A program made the translations under genes and the position numbers. A DNA stretch of 64,000 nt from Prochilodus magdalenae. Lineage: Eukaryota; Chordata; Actinopteri; Characiformes; Prochilodontidae. Of this stretch, positions 1 through 26,160 are shown in pieces; the first letter of the stretch is position 1; every line of letters begins with the position of its first letter. The stretch is taken from assembly GCA_024036415.1 (NCBI GenBank), contig JAMWET010000950.1, positions 229,001 through 293,000 of the forward strand, written 5' to 3'. Under the pieces are notes generated by a model, which saw nothing but the letters and a program-made list of their open reading frames with translations, was not told the origin of the DNA and ran no database searches.

Positions 1-706
1 CCGAGCCAATGTAGGTTATGGACCAACATCAAAGGTTAATAAACAATCCCTGTACTGACTAAACGGACAGCCGCGGCCTTTCAGTCGGATATGGACACTA
101 CAGACAAAACTCTGCGGGCATAGACGGTGAATGATGAACAGACTAGTGTTTTTCTGGTTTCAGCTTCGAGTTGTTATCATTATCACTCAGAGCACTGAGG
201 AGGCACGTGTTTTGATCCGTTGTGGTTTTCTTTTAAACCATTTTTACCGACATATGAACTGGATTAGACCGTTAAGCGGCCAGAAAAGACACCGTTAAAC
301 CCCCGACATGATCATTGTGTTAGCATAGCCACAAGTCACTCGACTGTCGCTGGGCCTCGCCAGAGACAAACACCCGCAAATTCAGAAAATACACAGCCCG
401 GTGTGCTGGACACACGGCGGAGGGAGCTTTAAATTCACGAAAGCAACGTGTTGCCCACAGCCCGGTATCCAAACCGGGCTAACCTAGCCGGTTCTGCCGG
501 TAACGTCCGGCGCGAAATCTTCGACTGCACGAGTTTGCTCTACTGAACTACTGACCTAGTTTCGCTGTGAGCGAAGAGCGAGCACCAGCAGCAGCTCCCT
601 CTCTTCCGTCACACACTCACACATACACACACACTGGCGGCCCCGCTGCTCCTCCAGTCCAGGAAACACATTCACAGTCCGGCTATCTACCGACATCGTC
701 AGCCAG
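1..706. other. Left flank, probable intron of the minus-strand gene
   Basis: No exon, RNA gene or repeat is recognised here. CpG frequency rises towards 400-700. If the minus-strand first exon at 713-770 is real, this is the start of its first intron. Confidence 0.35.
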
Positions 707-1260
707 CCTTACCTGCCTCTTCCCCCGTCGGTCTGTCACCGCCGCCGGCCGCTGCATTGCTCGCCGACATGGCTGGAGCCGGTCCGCCGGGGCCCAGCAC
801 TCCACCGCATGTGGAGAAAGGCGGCGGGTAGTAAACGCTGGAGAGGGAGAACGAGGTGAGGGGGGAGGCGGGGGTGGACAGCAAAACGTTGTATAATTGA
901 CTTTATTATTTTTCCCCCTCCTTTCAACTAAGCGAGTCGGGAGGAGGGGGGATAGGGTTGAGCACAGAAACGTGCGAACGCGGCGTAATCAGGACACACA
1001 GAGGTGGAGAGCCGGGAAAACGCGGAAGAAGACGACGTGTCCCCTCCTACTGCCATGAACGCCGCCTCCCCTCCCTGCGCTTCCCCTCACGTTACTCACC
1101 CAGCGAAGTCACGCGATATGTTATGCAAGCAGAGAAAAATGCGGTCATTGGGCCGCGGTCCAATATGCGTGCCTGCGTTCTAAGTAGAACGCTTAGCGAG
1201 TGCGTGGATTTGATTGGCAGTCCGCTGCGCGCTCGCCCTCGAACTAGAACACTGAGATAG
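400..1260. promoter_or_regulatory. CpG island, probable promoter region
   Basis: CpG dinucleotides and GC content are clearly higher here than in the AT-rich surroundings. The island holds the candidate minus-strand first exon (713-770). At 1147-1164 there is an 18-base near-palindrome (ATTGGGCCGCGGTCCAAT, two mismatched pairs) with a CCAAT box in each orientation, the kind of site NF-Y binds. A related core recurs at 1494-1509. This suggests a housekeeping-type, possibly bidirectional, promoter. A 5' UTR exon of slc17a8 starting here is possible but not shown. Confidence 0.5.
713..770 (-). CDS. Candidate first coding exon of an unidentified minus-strand gene
   Basis: On the minus strand an ATG at 770-768 opens 19 codons plus one base, reading MSASNAAAGGGDRPTGEEA, followed at once by a good splice donor (GCAG then GTAAGG, donor at 712-707). 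The start has G at -3, and no ATG lies upstream in the same frame within the GC-rich stretch. The peptide is low-complexity and rich in Ala and Gly, as many vertebrate first exons are. It sits inside a CpG island, which fits a promoter. The rest of the gene would lie beyond the left edge, since 1-706 shows no further exon. I do not recognise the gene. It could also be a chance reading frame in GC-rich DNA. Confidence 0.4.
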
Positions 1261-1742
1261 GGCGTGAAATTCAAAGAAGGCTGTGGTCTATTTGGGGGCC
1301 ACAATTGTCGGTTTTTAGTTCCAGTTTGGACAGAAGCTTGTATGCTGTAGTCTATTTGGCAGGTATTTGGTACTCAGCTTGGAGGCTATCTAGAACACCA
1401 GATAGAACATAAGTAGTTATATGTTTTCTCTTTGGGTCATGATTGTAGGCAGCAGCTCTATGTATGCTAGTTAGGACATATGCAAGTAAACTTATTGGAC
1501 CGCGGCCATTATGCATTCGGTAGCGGTATGCAGTTTGGAACAACAACCAGCAATGTCTGTGAAATGTCAGCTCTGCGGCTTCAGTAGCGTCTTCTCACAA
1601 AGTATTTCTGTCTGCCTTGTTGGCTCCCAACTTGCTCTTTTCTAAAGTCATTGTTTGTTGAAAGATTAGCAGTCAGTTTGTTTCTTGTACCTCCTACAAT
1701 AGGCATGTAGCTGCTTCTGAGTTCACTTAAACTGGTTTTCCT

Positions 1743-1758
1743 TTTTTTCTTTTTTCTT

Positions 1759-1797
<39 letters not shown>

Positions 1798-1801
1798 CTT
1801 T
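1743..1801. repeat. (TTTC)n microsatellite
   Basis: A pyrimidine run ending in about ten nearly perfect TTTC units. It is simple-sequence DNA, and any short lysine-rich reading frame on the other strand is an artefact of the repeat. Confidence 0.9.
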
Positions 1802-2309
1802 TCATCATTTTATTTCCCAAATTTCGGTGTAACTATATAAAATCCATTATTCTCTGTGAACAGTCGTTGTATAGAAATGAATAAAATTGCAAATGAAAGA
1901 TTCATACTGGGGAACTTCTTTTACAGCTATTGACGATATTGTTCTGCACAGTGTCTATTTAAATTACCTTAAAGGTACCCTGCAGATTTAGTAGAAGAAG
2001 ATTAAATATTACCATCATACAGCTGAACTTTAACCATCCCTTGCTGCCTAAACCTGAATTTAATACATTTCATAGGGTTTGCCATCATGAAATACCCCCA
2101 CCCCCTATGGCTCCAATCCCAATTCAGATTGTGTAAAACACTGAATTGTAATAAAATGACTATTCAGATCATATTAACTCATTTCAGTATACAGCAGAGT
2201 GAATCCACCCATAAAGGAACTGCTGATTTTAGTGGAGGTAATAAGAAACCTATTAGTCCTAGTCTTCTTGAAACATAGGCACAGGAGTAAATCTGACTTG
2301 CTTAACGTG

Positions 2310-2366
2310 TAGTAGTTCAGCTCTGCTGTGTTTCTTAAAGTACAGGTTTATGTAAAGTACATGTTT
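2310..2366. repeat. Direct repeat copy A
   Basis: A stretch reading AGTTCAG.TCTGCTGTG, TTTCTTAAAGTACAGG and so on is repeated with few changes at 3705-3763. The two copies flank the fold-back element. This is either a duplicated segment or two insertions of one repeat family. Confidence 0.7.
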
Positions 2367-2394
2367 TTCAAAATGTCTGTGTAATTGAAGTGTT

Positions 2395-2830
2395 AAGCTG
2401 TAAACAGAGTCATTCAGAGTGGTTTAATGTGAAATGCTTCGTTCTGGAGAACTTTCCCAACTCCTACCGGCTTACCATATTGTTTGCAGTGCTGATGATA
2501 GGAACCAGATGTCAGAAGTCTTTAGTGCCTCTAAAAGCTTCTTCACAGAAACTGAATATATTGCCTGGCGCCCCAGGCTTTGTTTTACAGTAGAGCTGTG
2601 ATAAAGTTTAAATACATTCCTGGCAGGGAGCACGAAAAAACAAAATAGTCCCCAAAAGAAGACATGTGTGTATGTGTATATATTTTGGGTAATATATACT
2701 AAGGCTACATTTCCATTGAGAGCCCTGGTTCCAATCACTAAAGCTGAAGGTCTGAGGCAGTAAGGTTCTCTGTAATGTACTGTTTCACACCACACCACTC
2801 TGAATGACATTGTTTACATTAATCAACTCA
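2395..2830. mobile_element. Fold-back (MITE-like) element with long inverted arms
   Basis: The left arm (about 2395-2520) matches the reverse complement of the right arm (about 2700-2830). The clearest match is GTCATTCAGAGTGGT near 2408-2422 against ACCACTCTGAATGAC near 2795-2809, with further matching inside (GGAACCAG near 2500 against CTGGTTCC near 2725). The arms exceed 100 bases with mismatches and indels. No transposase is encoded, so this fits a decayed non-autonomous DNA transposon. Confidence 0.65.
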
Positions 2831-3424
2831 TTATGAAGGTGTAAAAAAAGATGTGGAATTTCTGTTTACCAATAACAGAGAACAGAAGACACACCCACAA
2901 CAGAGAAAGTTAGCTTTCTTTAAAGAACATGTCCACCAGCTAAAATCCACAATAACAACTGTTACCCCCACCGGGCTAATGACATGTTATGTTGATTTTG
3001 ACACATCTACAGTGAGCAGCCTTAAATATGGGATGGTTTTAGTGCTCTTTTTTCTGAAATTAAAGGGGAATTGGTTTATTGTAAAGACTTGTTCATGTCT
3101 TCACAGTGGTGGTGAAAGGAAATATTTTACAAAATAGCCATTTCATATACTATCCAAAACCACCTATGGAGTTACACATTGATTCAGAGGGTTTCTATGT
3201 AAAGGTAAAAATGGTGAAATTGTTGTATTCTGAAAAGAATTAGGATTATGTATTCTCACAATACCCTGAATGTACCTGTCTGTCATGAATACATTAAAAC
3301 AAATGGATTGAATTTATTTAAAGCCAAACTTACCTACTATACGACATTGTGTGAGACATCAAAAAATGTCTATATGTATATATACATATATCTAACCATT
3401 AAATCTAATAATTTTTTGTGAAGG
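2831..3424. other. Intergenic stretch, nothing recognised
   Basis: No exon or named repeat is seen. A short TATA-rich patch lies at about 3370-3392. Confidence 0.5.
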
Positions 3425-3590
3425 CGCTTTCAGAGGCCTTCTCCTCCTCAAACGTCTGTTTTCTATTAGAAGTCCTTGGGCAAGACTCTTAACACTACAT
3501 TGGCCTACCTGTAACATGATTAACCTTGTAAGTTGTTCTGGATAAGCGCACCAGCTAAATGCTGTAAATGTAATGTAAATGTTATGTTCT
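3425..3590 (+). repeat. SINE-like repeat tail
   Basis: Contains decayed versions of two motifs common in fish tRNA-derived SINEs: a CCTTGGGCAAGACTCTTAAC-type box and a GGATAAGCGCACCAGCTAAATG box, then a short TGTAAATG repeat tail. The tRNA-like head is not recognisable. The family assignment (V-SINE-like) is inferred from memory of such elements. Confidence 0.5.
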
Positions 3591-3704
3591 ATGTTTAATT
3601 CGGCAAATATACTGTGGATTATTGGTGCATTAGTGTGTATTTTGTGTGTACATGGACTTATTTTCTACAAAAAAAAGTCTTTCGACCAGTTGCTTTTGAC
3701 TTCT

Positions 3705-3763
3705 AGAAGTTCAGTTCTGCTGTGCGTTTCTTAAAGTACAGGTTTATGTAAAATACATGTTTT
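3705..3763. repeat. Direct repeat copy B
   Basis: Second copy of the segment at 2310-2366, differing at only a few bases. Both include the run TACAGGTTTATGTAAA. Confidence 0.7.
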
Positions 3764-3769
3764 TGCATG

Positions 3770-6612
3770 CATTGTGTCTTCTAAATCATGACAGGATAAT
3801 TATTCATAGAAAATATCCTTAACAATTACTCAGTCATACTGCATTATGGATGAATATGCATGAGAACTCCCCAAGCTGCTTATGTCAAATTACAGGCTAC
3901 TGATTAAGTTATAAGGGAATGAATGGCTATCAACAGAATGTGTTGACCGGTTTTGTGGGTCAGTGAGTTAGGAGCAAACACGTTCAGAACTGATTTATTT
4001 GGAAAAGGGACGACATTAACTGTGTGTTTACCTCTACTTGAGTAACTCATTCAAATCTCATATTGCTCAACAAGATACATTGAACTATATGACACAACAT
4101 AACATAACAGTACCGCAGGATACTGGATTATTTATTCTTCCGTTTAGTTGTTTTCTTATTTTGAAGCTTGTTTCCACTGCTTATGCGGGGTTCAGTGAGA
4201 GAAGTGTGACGCAGATTGATGTACATTAGCCATGTGTGAGGTGAGGCTGGAGCAGAGATCGCCTTTAATGGAGCCTACAGTTTGTTCAGAACGGTGAGCT
4301 CTTTTAAAATCAGTAACCTCTACAATATAAACCTGAACACAGACTAACTGCGCTCTGCTTTAAGCTTGAGCTCAGCTACAGCAGCTTTTCTCTTAAACCT
4401 GCAGGACACTTTACCCGCCAAAGCCAAAAAGGCCTTGTGTGACATGTTTCTCAGTAGGTCGACATTTTGGTGACGGCCAGTTTCTCTTCGCAGATTAAAC
4501 ATGTTGAGAAACACACGGGAGTGGAGAGAAATGTAACTGAATCTGTCTCTCCATGTTTCTCCTGAACATGTCTCTTCTTCGTCGTGTCCTTAGCTTTTAG
4601 CGAGATCGCTGCTAAGTGACCAGTCTTCTTTGGTTCGGTTCGTGTGCGATGCGAAAACTCTTCCAGAGATGGTTCGAACTTTATTTCGAACTTTATCACC
4701 AATTAAAATTCAAAAGTCAACTTGTAAAAAAGGGATGAGAGGATGGGAGGATACTGAAACGACAAGAGCGCTTCAGGTTCTACACCAGTCGCTGGTGCGC
4801 GAAGCCATTACAAAAAGCGGTGAGCCGCCAAATTCACAACACAGTGACGTCAAACGGCTGCAGCCCCGTATGTGGTGACGGCAGGACGGTCTTTAGTGCG
4901 CTCGCTAAACTGTGAACCAGAACTGGATCTGATGTAATCAGACTAACAGAGCTATGGGGCTTGGTTCGGACTTGCAGGCGTGAAAACGCTCCAATAAGAC
5001 CATTTATTGTCAAAACCGTGATAGAACACACAGCAGAGCTTTACAGCCCAGAGGATCAGTTTACTATCGACCTGAAAATCTCATTCCGCTGTGGAGCCGC
5101 GAGGGGGCAGTACAAAAGCTGCATGTCGCTGACCCATATTGTCGAGGGTCTGGTGGAGGAAGTGAATTATACAGGGTGTGAGATACATTTCTGACATATG
5201 ATTATTGCTTTACCGTGTGTGATGCGTCCTGATATGTCAGATTTAAGCCGGATGTTCCCTTTCTATCCTTTGTGTAGGAGCTAAGGTCATTTAATTGTTT
5301 TATGTATTTTGTTTAAACACTTATTCTGTTATTTTCTGGATGGCTATGAAAAAAAGTTACGTCAGTGTCCATTTTATTTACATCAATACTTCAGTTCCTA
5401 GGTATGGGTGCCTGAGGGACAAGTTTAAGGGGGAACCAAGAGAACATACGAGAGAGAGTAAAGCACGGTGAGGCTCCTGTTGTGTTGTACAGCCAGAGCC
5501 GGTGGGTTAAATAAACGCTTACAAACTCATTGTAACCCGACTCCCTTCCTCCGAAGACGGTAACACCGAGACACACCAAAAACGAGGGTTTCATTTGTTT
5601 TGTGAAGATGTGATACAAATGGGAAAGATCTAGAGCAGGCACTGACCACCATTTCCCCTGTGAACCACTAGAGGTCACATTGGTCCTTGTAAAACTTCAG
5701 CTGTTTCCCTGTTTACTGACACATTTTTTTCACTGGAATCAGTGAGTGTTCATGAAGTGGTTTGAACACGTCATTTAATATAAAGGGAAAAAATAAAAAC
5801 CCTTAATAAAATATTTGGTGCACTGAAATGATGTTGAGCGAAACCAGAGGTAAGAGAGTAAGGCTAGAGGTTCGTTTAAATCATGTTGGTTCATATACAC
5901 CATTTGTAAGTATTTTTTTGAGCACTATGGGTGTTTTTCTTTGCATTGTAATGTTTGTGTCCACATGCCTCCAGGCATCACACGGTTTATTAATTTAATT
6001 ACATGTCTGACTGAGCTTAGCTTAGTGTTACATGGTAACTACCAGAAATTGCAAACCCTTATATAAAGGCTGGTAAAAACTGCACAGCACATTACTGCAG
6101 CTAATATGCAAATATATACATCTGTTGTTGTATTTTTTATTGCTGCACTGGAGATGTAGCCTGACGATGTTTCGCTATGCTGTGCAGCCCTGTATTGGTA
6201 TACTGACAGTAAAATTGAATTAAATTGAACACACTGACAGAAATATAATCAATAGTAAACTGACTTTGTCTTACTGCTTTTTGTATGTATCCTAATATTA
6301 GTGTATGAGGGGGAATAAATATCCACTGCTCAGTTTAAATATAATTTTCAAAGTGTCTTAAACATTTGCACAATATCGTACCCCCCACTTCTCCTAAGTG
6401 TTTTCTGTTTACACACAGAGACTCTTTAAACTGGTCCTACTAAAACAAACTGTTATATTCTGCCTGAGAGTTATTTCAGGAATGAACGTGGTTTGTTATT
6501 GCATTAGAGACTTCCAGTGGAGCAACACTGTGGTTTACTTCTGGCTGACTATTGAAGCAGCACTGAGACCAAATCCTGTTCTCCCAACGGCCCTGCACAC
6601 TACTGCAGAATC
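3770..6612. other. Intergenic stretch with a CpG-rich patch
   Basis: No supported exon is seen. About 4430-5200 is unusually CpG-rich for this locus and holds several moderate reading frames on both strands, but none resembles a known protein or has convincing splice borders. A short direct repeat (TTCGAACTTTAT twice, about 4674-4697) lies in it. It could be a younger repeat or a regulatory island. The remainder is AT-rich. Confidence 0.4.
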
Positions 6613-7489
6613 CAGTGATGGACAAATACACAAACCATGTGTTTGAGTTAAAGTAGGTAAAATAAAAGTCCCCCCCCTGTAGAGCTCCACCTAAGTAAAA
6701 GTACTTACCTTTAAATGTACTTGAGTATGTAGACTAACAGTAGCATGATTTATTATGGATCTAATGTCCTGTTATTCCTGCAGCACGACTCTTAACTCAT
6801 TTCAGGTGAAGAGACTCTAGTGTCTCTCCGTCCAGCAGTCTTTAACAAAAGGTCATTAATTAGTCTGACACTGATGTCTATTCAAATGATCATAAGCACA
6901 GAACACTGAAGGAGAACAGTTTCCATTAGCTAGAACCAAGCTCTGTCCAACATGTCAAAACCCAAAGTGCCTGATTGGTGGGCTCGCTTTCTTTTTTGAT
7001 TTTCTTTCTGTCTTTTTGATTTTGATATTGGTTATGCTTTAATGAACACATAAGCCAAAAGTAACAGCAGATTTTGCACAATGTAGAGGAGTAAACAGTA
7101 AGATATTTGACGTTTTCTAAAGGTTGTCCAGTACATTTAATTAGCTAACTGAACTGTTTTCAGTAGGGTTTCTCACTGGTAAAAGATGCTCAGAGGGGGT
7201 TTTAATAAAATTAAAATTAAATTGTTTGAAGGGCGCAGTAAAAGTAAATAAATGAGAAATGAAGCAGGGCAGCTAATGCTAAAGAGATGACTAGCAAAAA
7301 CAGTTTAGTCCTGAGCAGCTAAATGTTATGTTTTTTGCCCACATAAGCCAAATGGAAGTACAGATGTTATAAAATGTACTGAGATAAAAAGTGAGATATT
7401 TGACTTAGAAATGAAGTGGAGTTAAAGATAGACAAAAAACAAGCTACATACAGTAACAAATGACTTTTACCTCATTACTGTCCACCACC
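6613..7489. mobile_element. hAT-like non-autonomous element, copy 1, with a nested repeat
   Basis: The left end CAGTGATGGAC and right end GTCCACCACC form short inverted termini typical of a fish hAT-like family. The interior includes the ACTTGAGTA and AGTAAAAGTACTT motifs seen in such elements. Much of the interior matches copy 2 at 32554-33154, for example ATTCAAATGATC and the run GAAGGAGAACAGTTTCCATT. Copy 1 is longer because a segment (about 7112-7340) related to the slc17a8 intron-1 repeat sits inside it, flanked by a duplicated stretch (7047-7111 and 7341-7404). No transposase frame is present. Confidence 0.6.
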
Positions 7490-8274
7490 AAATGAGTTTT
7501 TAAAACCTCAATACCTGAATTTTTTAAACATGTTACGTTTTTGATCACCATTAAACTAAGAGGCGGGACAAGTGCCTCTCCTTTAAGTTGAAGCAGACGT
7601 GCTTCATACCTTTGCTTCAGTGTTTGATTGTTGCTGGTGATACTTTTGACCCTCAGCGGCCTTGTTACACTAACACAGGATGGCAGCGAGTCTGAGCGCA
7701 GAAAGCTTCATCTCTGGTTACACCTGCTCATATCGTCCAACACTGAGCCTGCCTGAACTAACTTCTCCTTCAATCTTTAATGACCTGAGCCTGCCTGTCT
7801 TACTGTCCTGCTCTAGATGGGACAGGACCTGAGGGTGGGGTTTTTGTAGGGTAAGTGGGTACCCTCAGTATCTGCCTGGGCTGTGAGAAGGAAAGACTAC
7901 ACCGGCATCTTTCCACCACGGCTGTGTCCAGACGCACTAAGCAATGAGAGTGCACTGAGAGCGAAAACACTGGGCATCCCCTGCTCTCTATTTGTCCCCT
8001 TGCTGCCAAATCATACTTTTCGGACGTGCTTCCTTACACTCATGCCAAGAGAAGGAGAATAGACGGGCGCCCCGTTACGTCCCCATCTCCAGTGCCTCCA
8101 GCAAGTCCCTCCTCTCCCCTCTCTCAGCATCCCACCTCCCCTTACAGCACACCTCAGTCAGCCCACAACAGCCCAGTCAGGAGGAGGATGAGCATCAATG
8201 CCTAGTGGACATCCCACCTGTTTGGCAAGGCAAGAGCCAGGTCTGTAGAAGAGCAAAAAGAGGGAGGAGGAGAG
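7490..8274 (+). promoter_or_regulatory. slc17a8: Presumed 5' UTR and upstream region of slc17a8
   Basis: The sequence before the slc17a8 start codon. The transcription start cannot be fixed by eye. Two short upstream ORFs would precede the main start if the mRNA covers them: ATG at 8188 with stop at 8205, and ATG at 8198 with stop at 8248. The longer frame at 7992-8387 overlaps exon 1 in another frame and is not supported as a gene. Confidence 0.4.
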
Positions 8275-23481
<15,207 letters not shown>

Positions 23482-24690
23482 CACTTCATGGGTTCGTCAC
23501 AAGCCCAGGACTGCCCTCACCTCACTCGTTTGCTTCTGAGGCGAAGACGTTCTTTTGTGTAACTGTTGACTCTCCACTCCAGCATTAGTCCATGGGACAT
23601 TATCCACGTGACTGCAATATATCAAGAGGTCTTTCTTTTTTTGCAAATGATAAAATGTTCAGCTTTTTTTCGACCTACCATCCTTTCTACCTGATATTGC
23701 ATAAGCAGGTTAATGAGGTTGAAGTTACACTCATCATCAAAAGAACAGCTGCGCAAATAGTTGCACCCAGAATGAATCAGCTTACAGGAGTGACACTTGG
23801 TGGGTAGGTTTGACATTGTGAGACATGTGGATAATTTAGCGGTTTCAAGCTCGGCCACACATGTGACATAGGGACGGGCCTTATTGCTGTATCTGACTGA
23901 ACCAACAGGCACGACTACAGACATTCAGCGTACAGTGATGCCCCTCATAAGTCATCTTGTTAGTGCCAGCACCATTGGCAAACGACTGCACAATTGCAAT
24001 GACTGCTCCTAATGTTGGCTCAGCGTCGCCAAAGACTGCAATGGTATCGTGCAGAATGGCTGTAGGCCTACTTCAGTGACGAGTAACGATTTTGGCTTGG
24101 TTAAGACAACCAAAGAATCTGTGTGAAGAGGCACCATGATCAGTGCCAAGTAAACAGTTTGTCATGTGTCACATGTGTAGAAGGCCTGGTGTCACTCCGC
24201 CTCCACCCTATGAGAAACTCAGCATATTCAAGCTGCATGGGATCACAGGACACCATTAGGAACCTCCAACTCCATGCTGAGACATCTGGCATGTTGGGTT
24301 ACTGAGAGGCGCTACTTCTGTATGTGTAGCTCTGTAAATATCAGTCTAAATGTATCATCATTTATTGTTCCTGATAACATTTATCTTCCTCCTGAATCCG
24401 ACACTTCCTCCTGGGTGATACGATTCTTTTGATGATGAGTGTATTCGCGGGGCATCAGTGTTTGTTGCTGTGTGATGGACTCCATGTTAAGATTATGGAG
24501 GCTTACATCTTAGCAAATGCCCTGACCTTTAACATAAATAAACATAAAAGTTTTGGAATGTGTCATTAATACACATCAGAAGTCACCATGTCATGCTGTA
24601 GAAATCATCTGGCCCCTATGGTAGGTTCTGGATAGTTTATTTTTGTTTCACTTTGTTTTGTATGCCTGTTGTTGTAAGCTATGCAATAAA
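23482..24690 (+). other. slc17a8: slc17a8 3' UTR with polyadenylation signals
   Basis: Candidate AATAAA signals lie at 24537-24542 and 24685-24690. The second, in GCAATAAAAGGC, is followed by GTGTTAAGG. If either is used, the 3' UTR includes most or all of the Tc1-like element at 23726-24443. An earlier, weaker site cannot be excluded. Confidence 0.55.
23726..24443. mobile_element. 718-bp Tc1-like element with perfect 20-base terminal repeats
   Basis: The left end TACACTCATCATCAAAAGAA (23726-23745) is the exact reverse complement of the right end at 24424-24443. TA at both outer ends fits the TA target of Tc1/mariner insertion. The interior has only decayed minus-strand frames. Related, more damaged copies are at 13205-13492, 25740-26160 and 38545-39165. 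Confidence 0.8.
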
Positions 24691-25739
24691 AGGCAAATGC
24701 TGAAAGTGTTAAGGGATCAGAGCTACTTTTAGAAAGGTGGGATGAACATGCATGTTGCTGGGTAACCTCAGCTGACCCGCAAATCTGGAACTAAATCGCC
24801 TGCATTATTCCCTCTACCATCGCGTCATGGACTGTGTTACGATTAAACTTTGTGATCTGGATATTTACTTCAGGGGCTTAATGAGGAACGAGGAACATCG
24901 GATCCACAGGGAAGCTGGAATTTTCTGAAACGCATCAAAAACATATTCTAAAACCACAGGATCCTCCAGCGCATTCTGCTAAATCTGTTTCGCTGTTCGA
25001 AGCCAGCAACGTGCCTCTTTTTTTTAAGCACAGCTTCAACTTATTGTCAGAGTAATTTTATTGCTTATATGAATTTGATGCTATTTATTTCTGTTACTGT
25101 AGAGTTTACTGTGTGTATCAAAGTTTCATTTGAGAGGAATAAAGTAAATGTTTGCAAAAGAGGTTTCTTTTTGGAGGGGTGTGAGTGTGTGGGTGGGATA
25201 AAACTGCTGTGTGCTTTGGTCACACATTCCATCAATAATCTTCCTAGACAAAAAAAAAAAAAACATCCATTAGCATTAGAGCATTACACTATGGTCATTT
25301 TTGATCACAGCGATGTTTAGAGAAGGCCTACTTGTTTCATTAGTCAGTTTTACACTATTAATGAGCTGAGTGTGGAAAGACTGATGCCGGAGTAACTGGA
25401 GCCTCTATCTCGCAAATGCTTCACGTTATCTTGCTGTTCTGGTGGAGAGTGGCTGTGACTGTTTATGCAGACTTGCTTAAATTGGCTCACTTAGTCATTG
25501 TTAAGAACTGACAGAACCGTGCTGTTTTCTGTCATGTAGATGTAAACACCCTTCACTTTATCACTCTTCAAATGACACTGATTATTTGTATTTCCAGACT
25601 TCAAATGAGTCTGCTGTCTGAATCTGAACACTGCATTGTTAGCCATTCCGTTAGTGCCGGAGATTAAGGCTTTACTATAAAAGGGGCTCCTAGATGCCAT
25701 GACAGTCTAAACATTGGTCTGATCGTCCAAAGAATGGAG
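24691..25739. other. Intergenic stretch, nothing recognised
   Basis: No exon is supported. A run of about 13 A lies at 25250-25263. Confidence 0.5.
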
Positions 25740-26160
25740 TTTGATAACTTGTGATGCCACAGCCACCTGTAAGCATGATCGGTCCTGCCTTTGTACCATC
25801 ACTCAGTGCGATGTTAGCCAGTGCAAGCGTCTGGCAGTTAATATAACAGAATTGGGGGTTGTAGTTTCCTTCAAGCATGCCAAGCTCTCCGCATCTGCCA
25901 ATGGTGCTGGCACTAAAAGGATGACTGATGGAGGTGCATCACTGCTCCCTGGATGTCTGCAATTGTGGCTGTTGGGTCAGTCAGGTACAGAGATATGGGC
26001 CGTCCTTGCCTACGTCACATGCGCAGCTGAGTGTGGAACTTAAGTCATTTGTATGTCTCACATTGTCAAACCTATATAAGTTTCATTCCTGTCGGTTGAT
26101 TCCTTCTGGGTGCAGCTATTTGTGGTCTGGATAGTGTATATTGTATCCTAATAGGATTTT
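25740..26160 (-). mobile_element. Tc1-like remnant related to 23726-24443
   Basis: Near 26060-26130 the stretch CATTGTCAAACCTATATAAG, then TTTCATTCCTGTCGGTTGATTC, CTTCTGGGTGCAGCTATTTG is the reverse complement of the left subterminal part of 23726-24443 (CAAATAGTTGCACCCAGAAT). Terminal repeats are lost. Confidence 0.55.

Larger units (their letters stand above)
1261..2394. other. Intergenic stretch without a recognised gene
   Basis: AT-rich sequence with no convincing exon. It contains a CTTT-type microsatellite at about 1743-1801 and nothing else I can name. Confidence 0.5.

Noticed and set aside
567..896. 109-residue plus-strand reading frame in the CpG island
   Set aside because: Low-complexity His/Thr/Gly-rich product from simple GC-rich DNA, with no domain and no splice logic. 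The opposite-strand exon is the better reading.
1581..1820. Lys/Arg-rich minus-strand frame
   Set aside because: It is a translation of the (TTTC)n microsatellite.
5390..5690. Possible solo LTR (AATAAA and polypurine-like stretch)
   Set aside because: No TG...CA ends, no target-site duplication and no primer-binding site could be found.
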